In this document: one piece after another, positions 57,175 through 64,000 of the stretch
Layout of the letters: the number at the start of each line of letters is the position of its first letter
Numbering within the stretch: position 1 is the first letter of the stretch
Assembly: GCA_043228905.1 (NCBI GenBank)
Contig: JBHGNT010000002.1
Coordinates: 19,344,001 to 19,408,000 of the forward strand
Source of the DNA: Azolla caroliniana
Taxonomy: Eukaryota; Polypodiophyta
DNA: 64,000 nt
Direction of reading: 5' to 3'
Notes under the pieces: model-generated
What the model saw: the letters and a program-made list of their open reading frames with translations, nothing else
What the model was told of the DNA's origin: nothing
The model's database searches: none
Translations under genes and position numbers: made by a program

Positions 57175-57860
57175 TGTCGCGTTGCTACGTGCGTGCATGG
57201 AGAAGGGCGGGACCACGGGGGTCTTGGACTAAGGAGTAGAGGAGAAGGAGGAGAGCAGAAAGGCAACAGACCCTCTTACACACGCACTGACACGGGAGCA
57301 CATAAGAATCACAATCCAACAACACAGCAAAACGAGACGACCAGAAGTCCGAGTATATAAACACGTATGTATATTAATATAAGTATAAATATCGAGACGG
57401 CTACAACTAACAGGACGGCAAGGCGAACACACCGAAGCATGTTCACTCACGCAAAAAAAGAGCGAGATGGAGATTCTACCGGAAGCACACGGGCGTTCCA
57501 CGGGACAGAATCAGCCTCCCGAGAGCCTGCGCAAAGAAGGCTATGGAGAATGACAGAGAAGAAGAGCTTGGTCCCAGTCTGACAGCACTTCGTTCCCTCT
57601 AGCGCGCGATCCCTTTTCTCTCCCCGTCTCCTTCTCTTTTATAGCTCAAGGAGGGAGGCCGTCTCACCCGTTTACATCACATTAACTCTCTGTCCTTTCG
57701 GGCAGAGATACTCCTCGATTTCCCTTACAGAATATTGCTACCTAAGATTTAACCTTTGTGCCTACCCATCCACCGTACAACAAGGGACGTGCCCACGTGA
57801 AAGGGCCGGTTCACACACACTATACACGGTTTGCGCCTGGGGACGGTTCTCTTCACGACA
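57175..57860 (-). mobile_element. Gypsy family-C 5' LTR
   Basis: 686 bp, the same termini as the 3' LTR; TATA on the minus strand at 57644-57636. By eye it differs from 49188-49872 at about 20 positions, nearly all transitions, plus two small indels. Confidence 0.92.
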
Positions 57861-58602
57861 ACGCCGATTACCTAGCATGGGAGCAAGCGGCAAGCCGTTT
57901 GTTGTATTGCATGACATCATACGTTCATGATCACGTGCTTGGCTATATCTGAGAGGCTAAGATGTTGAAGGAAGCTTGGGGGAACCTCAAGAAGATTTTC
58001 GTGGCCAACACAACTGTATGTAAACTTCAACTTTGTCAAGGGTTAAATAACATCCAACAAAGGGACATGTCGATCGCAAGCTAAACCTTGAAGATCAAGG
58101 AGTTGTGTGACTCCCTCGGCATGATCAATATTAACATTGTCGATGATGAAATGGTGTAAATATGCCTCGGCGGCCTAGCACCCCCTTTCGGCATGATGAG
58201 ATCGGTTGTCCTCGCAAGGGAGAATCCTCCCTCCTTCTTCGATATCTAGTCGATATTACGGGTCGAAGAAAATCACGTCCGATCAAGGAGCACCGGCTCA
58301 GAAGCGCACATGATCTACTCGCATTCAGATGGAGGAAGAGGACATGATAATGCAAGAAGAGGTTGAATTGGCCAAGGACAATGAGGACGAAGTTTGATCC
58401 ATGAAAACAATTCCCACTACCGACAAAATGGTGGACATGCATGAGGAATGTTCGGCAGAAAGGGGAGCCACCATGCCGGACCAAGCCTACAAAACAACTC
58501 TATTGAATGTGGATATTGTGGGAAATTCGGCCATTATGAGGAAGAGCGCCAAAAGAAGAAGAGTGAGTCGACAATTCATACTTCTCGGGCGGCAACTTGC
58601 TC
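57861..58602 (+). pseudogene. Copia gag, second part
   Basis: It resumes with DYLAWEQAASRLLYCMTSYV, VANTTVCKLQLCQGLNNIQQ, an ICLGGLAPPFG-like segment and the knuckle CGYCGKFGHYEEE (last Cys lost). Stops lie at about 57949, 58082, 58157 and 58247. Homology to the copia gag at 46330-47681 ends near 58602, where chromovirus text begins. Confidence 0.88.
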
Positions 58603-58820
58603 AACCATCACCCATCGAGTTGGAGTCTGGCAATGTGTATGAAGGTGAAGAAATCCTCGACTCCAAGTTTCTATGTCGAAAACTTTATTATTTGGTACAT
58701 TGGAAAGGATACCTGATATCTGAATCTACTTGGAAACCTCACCTCCATTTGAGGATTTCCATCTTCGTTATCCACACAAGCTTGCGCCGCCTGGAAGTCG
58801 GCGCTAAACAGGGGGGATAA
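58603..58820 (+). pseudogene. Chromovirus chromodomain and 3' end fragment
   Basis: PSPIELESGNVYEGEEILDS then KLYYLVHWKGYLISESTWKP is a chromodomain closely like 40265-40420. It is followed by a short tail to TAA and the polypurine tract ACAGGGGGGATAA at 58808-58820. It is fused directly to copia gag, with no intervening LTR or TSD visible. Confidence 0.85.
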
Positions 58821-59110
58821 TGTCACGGACATGACAACGGTCGTGTCAAGATCTGAACTCGTGATCTCTTGAGTTATAATCGAGTGTTATGTGTTAACCA
58901 ACATGCCCAATATATAGTCATATGCACAATTGTTTCTTGTAGCTTTAAGATAGCATCCAAGCATAATTGCTCCATTGTATTATTCACATTTGGCACATGC
59001 ATGTGTACATACATGCTCTAGTGTATCAGATGCATGCAACAAGCATGGATGCCGCTTGGTATAAATATTTGAGTTCACCTTGAATGGATAGAAGGTGAAC
59101 AACACCAGTT
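58821..59110 (+). mobile_element. Chromovirus 3' LTR, right end unclear
   Basis: It begins TGTCACGGACATG after the polypurine tract. It contains GGTATAAATATTTGAG near 59058 (TATA) and GAAGGTGAACAACACCAGTT, also present in the inverted LTR near 60255. The right edge near 59110 is set by the start of gag text on the opposite strand. Its first 85 bp hold a degraded antisense tRNA-like segment (B-like at 58860-58850, A-like near 58903-58893). Confidence 0.7.
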
Positions 59111-59125
59111 AATGATACTAGCTCC

Positions 59126-60100
59126 TTAACTTGTCAATCGTGTCTTGCTTTTCAATAGTGTCTTTGTAGCGCTTTTAGGCTTGTCGATCGCATCCTTGTA
59201 GTATTCTTGTAGCTCAGATTCTTCTGTCCTTAACAGAGGGCTTCGCATTGGGCAGTGGCGGATGACATGGCCGGGGGTACCACAATAGAGGCAGAGGCCA
59301 TTGTCACGTCCATGTTGTTGTTGGGCATTAGTTAATGGTTGGAACCGAGCACGGTCGATCTCCATTGGGGCATGGGGATCGACCTCCATCTGGGTATGAG
59401 TATCATTGGAGGATGGCAACCGTGGCGTGGTTGGTGAAACTGGTACGTGTGACCTTGTGATGTGAGCGTTGTGGGAGGAAACTGAAATCCTTGAGTCTTG
59501 ACATCGTTTTGGAGGCCTCGACGAAAATGGTGGCGTAAGGCTAGGTCATCCCAGTTGACATCACACGCGATTTGACAAACTCTGAAGCATAGACGGAGGC
59601 TAGACGAGAGTCTTGTTATAGGGAATAGAGCTTCGTGAGTGCCATTCATCGCTGGTATGTCTCTCCAAATGTGGCTTCAAGCTTTGCAAGGAAGGCAAGA
59701 AAGTTTTCTAAGAGTGGGGATGAGGTTTTGATCAATGGCACAAACCATGCTTGTGCCGGTCCGGAGAGAAGTGTGCCAAAGAGGCCGACCCAAGAGAAAT
59801 CTCTAGCATAATGTTGGGGTTGTAAACCGATGATAAGACGAATTTGGTTGATGAAACCGTGAAGATGCGCCCTCAAGCTGTTGAATTTGTCGGCTAGGTT
59901 GATGCTAGGTTCGAGAACATATGGATGGGAAGAGGAAGGGGTTGGGCTATGTGCTAATGGAGGGTGAGGCTCAATGGGTGGGGGTTGTTAGATGTGCCAT
60001 TTTGAAGCTCTTGTAAAGATCCATGAAGGATTTCATTTTCTAGTTGAAGTTGTTCCAAGGCTGCCATTACTTGGTTTAAGTTGTTGATAGAGTCAAACAT
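59126..60100 (-). pseudogene. Chromovirus gag fragment
   Basis: It starts at ATG 60100 (FDSINNLNQVMAALEQLQLE) and passes the retrotransposon gag core (FSWVGLFGTLLSGPAQAWFV, FLAKLEATFGETYQR) to the knuckle CLYCGTPGHVIRHC near 59250. Stops and frame changes lie near 59650, 59880 and 59980. Pol is absent. Confidence 0.88.
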
Positions 60101-60155
60101 GGTAGCAAGAAGAATGAAGGTGAACAAACTATCATGGATGAGTAGACGTGGTTAA

Positions 60156-60196
<41 letters not shown>

Positions 60197-60536
60197 AAGA
60201 AAGAGAGAGAGAATATAGACAAAAGAACAAGAACTGATATTATGCTTCCATAACTGGTGTTGTTCACCTTCATTGTAATCAAGTTGCACCCAAGTATTTA
60301 TACAAGAATGTGGAGGTATGCATGTAAGCTAGGAAACTTCTAGAGAGTGCATGACGATGCATTCTCTAGAAGTTTCTTGAAAGTTCTAGTGATTAATTTA
60401 TGTAATAAGTTGAATCTTATACAATACAATAATGTATAGATGGATGTAGCTCAATTGGTAAGGTTGCCCAATAAGACCAAGAGGTCATGGGTTCAACCCC
60501 CTACATATCATCGTGGCATCCTACCTAACTATGACA
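60101..60536 (-). mobile_element. Chromovirus 5' LTR
   Basis: On the minus strand it begins TGTCATAGTTAGG at 60536, includes TTGTATAAATACTTGGG (TATA, near 60300), TGAACAACACCAGTTATGG and a long (CT)n run at 60160-60195. The right flank is copia integrase, which breaks exactly at 60537. The exact LTR end before gag is not fixed. Confidence 0.75.
60443..60508 (+). other. tRNA-like pol III module, antisense in LTR
   Basis: The A box TAGCTCAATTGG (60447-60458) and a perfect B-box consensus match GGTTCAACCCC (60490-60500) lie 31 bp apart. GATGTAG at the start can pair with CTACAT at the end, as an acceptor stem. The anticodon arm is poor. It is within the first 100 bp of the minus-strand LTR, so antisense to the element. 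A degenerate tRNA gene is the alternative reading. Confidence 0.6.
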
Positions 60537-63031
60537 CTTATTAGCTCGAAGGCATTTCAGCTTTTGATCGGATTGGTTCTCTATCATGGCATGCCATTCC
60601 TGGAAGATCAAGAAGACTCGATCTTTGGTTCTTGTTGGATAAGCCCACACTTTCCTGCTCGAGTCATCAATGAATCTGATGAAGTAGGAGGCGCCACCAA
60701 GGAACTGATGTGGCATCGGGCCATAGATGTCCGAATGGACTAAATCAAGTGGACTTGATTCTCTTCGTGATGCCGTCAGGTGTGAGGCCTCTTCTCGGTC
60801 CTTGGTTCTTGCTGGATAAGCCCACACTTTCTTGGTTGAGTCATCAATGAATCTGATGAAGTAGGGGGCGCCACCAAGGAACTGATGTGGCATCGGGCCA
60901 TAGAAGTCCGAATGGACTAAATCAAGTGGACTTGATTCTCTTCGTGATGCCGTCAGGTGTGAGGTTGCGGCCTGCTTGCCATATTGGCAATGCTCGCAGA
61001 ACTAGTGATCCAAGAAGGAGAGTTTTGGGATATATCCGACTCTAGATAAATGTGTGATGCCGTCCTTGTTGAGGTATCCGAGTCGTCCATACCATAATAA
61101 CGACACAAGAATATCAACCAGGAACAACTCACCCTCTTTGAATGTGACATATAGTGGGTACAGAGAATGTACTTTTGGTCCTCGAGTAGGCAAGAGGTTC
61201 CCCCTGTGGAGTGTCCACCCTCCTGATGAGAAGCCAACACGGATGTCATCTTCATCCAATTGTCCGACTGAGATCAAAGTTCTTGAGAGCTCAAGTACAT
61301 GTCGGACATTGTGTAGTACTAATGTAGAACCATCAGGGAGATTTGAGTTCTACAGTGTTGATTCCGATGATTGTGCAATGTTGCGAGTTTCCAACTCGTA
61401 CTGAGCCGGAGTGTCAGGTTGAATATTACCGAAACTGGGATATGTAGGGGGTCACATGCTAGGATGCACCCGAATCCAAGAGCCATGTGCTCGATTCCTC
61501 AGTCGTGAGCAGAACTTCTGATTCGACTAGGTTTTCAATGGATAGTATGTTCAGGTCATTCGACAATATTTCGGTTGACGAGTCGACGTAATTGACTTCC
61601 TCATGTCGGCCACTCTTCTGATCAACTCATTGAGCATTATCGTTCTTATCTTGGAGTGCATGGCAATCGGCTTTTATGTGCCCGGGTTTCTTGCAATAGT
61701 TGCAGATTCGATTGTCCCGGGACTTGCTCTGACTTTGTTGATTGTTCGGTTGTCGGGAATAACTTCTTCCTCAATTGTTCAGTCAGTCAGTTGAACCTTG
61801 TACTACATAAACTTCATCTGTCGAATCTTTTGCAAATGATTTCCTCCAAGCTGCTTTAGTCAGTATTGCGCTCGTAACTTCAGAGTACTTCACAACGGTA
61901 GTAGAAACATCTGCACATAGTTGTGATGAAAGTTTCCCACAAAAGTGGGAGACTACCCATGAGCAACATTGTCATCCTTTGAGCCGAAATCCGGGAGCTT
62001 AAATTTTCGTACTCATTCAGGTGTGCCTGCACCGAGTCGGATTCTTTCATCCACAAGTTGTAGAGGTGCCGAATCAAATATATCTTTGTGGTGGCGACCT
62101 TCCTCTCGACAATGTTTTCCATAGTTGTAAAGCAGTAGAACATGATTGCACTATGAAGTACATTGACTCCGACAAGTGCATCCGAATTGTGGCACGAACA
62201 ATCCTGTCCAGCTTCTGTCATTTGTTCGGCTTGTATCCTTCTAGAACATTTTCAGTTTCGATGGGGTCGATTTTCCCCTTGACTATCAAATAGTCTTGCA
62301 TCTGCTCCTTCCAGAAGTTGAAGTTCAATCCATCGAACTTCCTTAGACTCATCTGTGATGAACTGGATGTTGATGCCATTTGTGTCGGCTTATTAGACTC
62401 TGTTTGGAGTTCACTACAAACGGTGGTGGGATGCAGCTGATTGGCTCACTCGATATCGGTCTAGTTGGATTCGAATGCAAGTCGAATCAACTTCGATTAT
62501 TGGCTGATTCTATCCGGAGTGGCTACAATCGGTCGAGTTAGCCGAGTTGAATATGAGTCTGTCGATTTGATTCCGACGCCAATTTCTAGATGTCGATCAC
62601 AAATTTTGTGTCGATTATCTAGGCCAATCCTGCTTTGAATGACTATGATCATGAGAGGGACGGAGCCGACTGGTCCCCCCAAATGTCATCTAGCCGAATG
62701 AGGCACGGACATGGGTAACTGTTCCCTGGAGCTGGATCTTTTTTTCGAGAGGTTACAACACATGAGTAGATAGTTTCTAACTTGGTAAAGCACGATCGAG
62801 GCCGATTTGATAGAGATTCCACTATGAGCAGCTGCAATCACAGAAGTAAGGTATTGCCGATTGGCCTACCTTAAGAGTGATCTAGCTCGGTGGAGTGCAA
62901 ATCTTTTGTTTTCTTTCTCTTCCCAAGATGAGATCTTGAACTCGAGTTCTTCAAGGGAGACGAAGCAAGAATGTTGTTGAAGACTGATGACGGTTGGCAG
63001 CGAGTTGAAGAACCTCAACTCTGATACCAAA
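60537..63031 (-). pseudogene. Copia gag-protease-integrase 5' half (family D)
   Basis: From the primer site leftward, gag (SLRKFDGLNFNFWKEQMQDY-like, knuckle CNYCKKPGHIKADC near 61690), protease (TWLLDSGAS near 61480) and integrase start (HCQYGKQA..., LVHSDIYGPMP, YFIRFIDDSSRKVWAYP) are read through many stops and frame changes. Integrase contains a 177-bp in-frame tandem duplication (see separate entry). It ends at the chromovirus LTR at 60536. RT and RNase H are missing here; the related family-D fragments at 16190-19185 hold that half. Confidence 0.85.
60627..60980 (-). repeat. 177-bp in-frame duplication in copia integrase
   Basis: GGTTCTTG(T/C)TGGATAAGCC begins at 60627 and again at 60804, and the copies stay similar for about 177 bp. 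On the minus strand this repeats SHLTASRRESSPLDLVHSD...RTKDR, that is 59 residues, keeping the frame. It duplicates the first catalytic Asp region. Confidence 0.9.
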
Positions 63032-63335
63032 TGTTGGGAACTGAGACCATCAATGCGGAACATCAACAACACTTTGAGATGAAGATCACCAAGTGTACAA
63101 ATGAAAGCAAGATCAAAGAACAGAATGAGAGAGAGGGAGAGATCAAGAGACACACAATGTAACAGTTTTATTCAAAAATGGTTATGTAATACAATGGAGG
63201 CAACAATTCTCTAACAATAGCAACAACCCTATGAACTAGGTTACAAACCTTGTTATATAGTAACAGAGCTAGGGCAACTACCCCTTGACATATTTACATA
63301 AATGTCCTAAATCTAATTTTTTCAAGGGAACAATG
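63032..63335 (-). mobile_element. Copia 5' LTR (family D), 3' portion
   Basis: On the minus strand it ends TTCCCAACA, then TTGGTATCAGAG, the initiator-Met primer site (63029-63018). It carries GGGTAGTTGCCCTAGCTC and TATATAACAAGG, as in the family-D LTRs at 17019 and 19441. The outer part is cut at 63336 by a solo LTR. Confidence 0.82.
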
Positions 63336-63595
63336 TGACGGGAACTCAACACTCCTTATGCACAATGCTCGGCCACAACCGAGCTTAGAATCATACACAA
63401 AAAACAGGAAATGAAAAAACACGCGGCACAAAGGAGAAGAAAAATGTACACAAGATGTTTACGTGGAAAAAACCACGGCAGCCCACAAGCTGCAAACTAT
63501 CACTATGTTAGAATGTACAACAGTGAGTTCACGGAGGCAACGACCTCGTGCTCACGATCTTCACCACAGGCAGCGGTTACAACAGAGGCAACGAC

Positions 63596-63627
<32 letters not shown>

Positions 63628-64000
63628 GTACACTGTTACGCGCTCTATCTTCTTCTTGCACCAACAAGAATAACAACAACAACAGTCACTATAAGTTTGC
63701 CCTAAGTCATATTTATACTAATATGACTTTTCGGATATTTACAAATATAGCCTCGATGGACTCTCAGAAACATATTTACGAATATCTCTCTTCATCCGGT
63801 GAGCATTCCTCACCGGGTCTGCACCATCCGGCTCTCCGTAGCGGGGCACTCCTCATCCGGTTCTCACCGGGTCTGCACCATCCGGCTCTCTGTAGCCGGG
63901 TACTCCTCATCCGGTTCTCACCGGGTCTGCACCATCCGGCTCTCCATAGCTGGGTACTCCTCATCCGGTTCTCACCGGGTCTGCACAATCCAGCTCTCCG
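63336..64000 (-). mobile_element. Copia-type LTR (family B), cut by window end
   Basis: It begins TGACGGGAACTC, as at 52185 and 55251, and continues through the (CT)n run (63598-63627) and GCCCTAAGTCATATTTATAC to at least four CCGGCTCTC(C/T)(G/A)TAG units. The far terminus and TSD lie beyond the window, so solo or full-length status is unknown. Confidence 0.88.

Larger units (their letters stand above)
49188..57860 (-). mobile_element. Complete GC-rich Ty3/gypsy element (family C)
   Basis: The 8.67-kb element has LTRs 49188-49872 and 57175-57860 that run TGTCG to CGACA and are about 97% identical by eye. It is flanked by the 4-bp duplication ACGC (49184-49187 and 57861-57864). Coding is on the minus strand in gypsy order: gag, protease, RT, RNase H, integrase. 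A polypurine tract GGTGGGGGCGGA (49884-49873) abuts the 3' LTR, and TTTGGTGAACCCGACGTG follows the 5' LTR as the presumed primer site. Two solo copia-type LTRs (52185-52962, 55251-56070) sit inside. The coding part is visibly more G+C-rich than surrounding DNA. Confidence 0.93.

Noticed and set aside
60443-60508. Functional tRNA gene
   Set aside because: A and B boxes and part of the acceptor stem are present, but the anticodon arm does not fold properly; reported only as a tRNA-like module.
1-64000. Prokaryote-type systems (operons, defence islands, toxin-antitoxin, phage) and endogenous pararetrovirus
   Set aside because: No matching genes, ribosome binding sites or virus-specific domains; all reverse transcriptases belong to LINE, copia or gypsy elements.

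Overview
The window is nuclear DNA from a flowering plant. It holds a spliced brassinosteroid-type cytochrome P450 gene with canonical GT-AG introns, plant L1- and RTE-type LINEs, Ty1/copia elements with initiator-Met tRNA primer sites, chromodomain Ty3/gypsy elements, and retrocopied plant gene fragments. No operons, Shine-Dalgarno sites or prokaryotic systems are present. I cannot name the species from sequence alone.

Layout: 1-2,496 is AT-rich satellite and CA/TA minisatellite carrying a small LINE endonuclease scrap. 2,509-8,866 is a full-length L1-clade LINE on the minus strand with a perfect target duplication. 9,106-10,958 holds cellular gene debris: a rhomboid-protease fragment fused to a ribosomal protein S8 retrocopy, and a doubtful PPR relic. 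11,747-19,792 is a scrapyard of copia pol fragments, copia LTRs and solo gypsy-type LTRs. 22,292-25,704 is the only intact host gene, a CYP90A/CPD-like P450 with eight exons whose lengths sum to an uninterrupted 545-residue frame. 26,200-33,670 is AT-rich and mostly featureless apart from a 497-bp hAT MITE with an 8-bp TSD and an RTE LINE remnant. 33,671-41,692 is a chromovirus interrupted by one solo LTR in its RT, a second in its integrase (itself hit by a third), and a LINE scrap in its 3' LTR. 42,812-48,248 is a complete but decayed copia on the minus strand with an exact AGACC TSD. 48,513-58,603 is a related plus-strand copia split in gag by a complete GC-rich gypsy element (49,188-57,860), which in turn carries two solo copia-type LTRs. 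58,603-60,536 contains two chromovirus pieces in opposite orientation, and 60,537-63,335 is the 5' half of a minus-strand copia capped by another solo LTR running off the window.

Nearly everything except the P450 gene is retrotransposon sequence. Several insertions can be ordered because removing them rejoins the host reading frame. The least explained pattern is that LTRs of several gypsy lineages carry a tRNA-like pol III A-box/B-box module, always antisense to the element. Other unusual items are hairpin-forming minisatellites in a copia-type U3, and a GC-rich gypsy whose RT active site reads FLDD.
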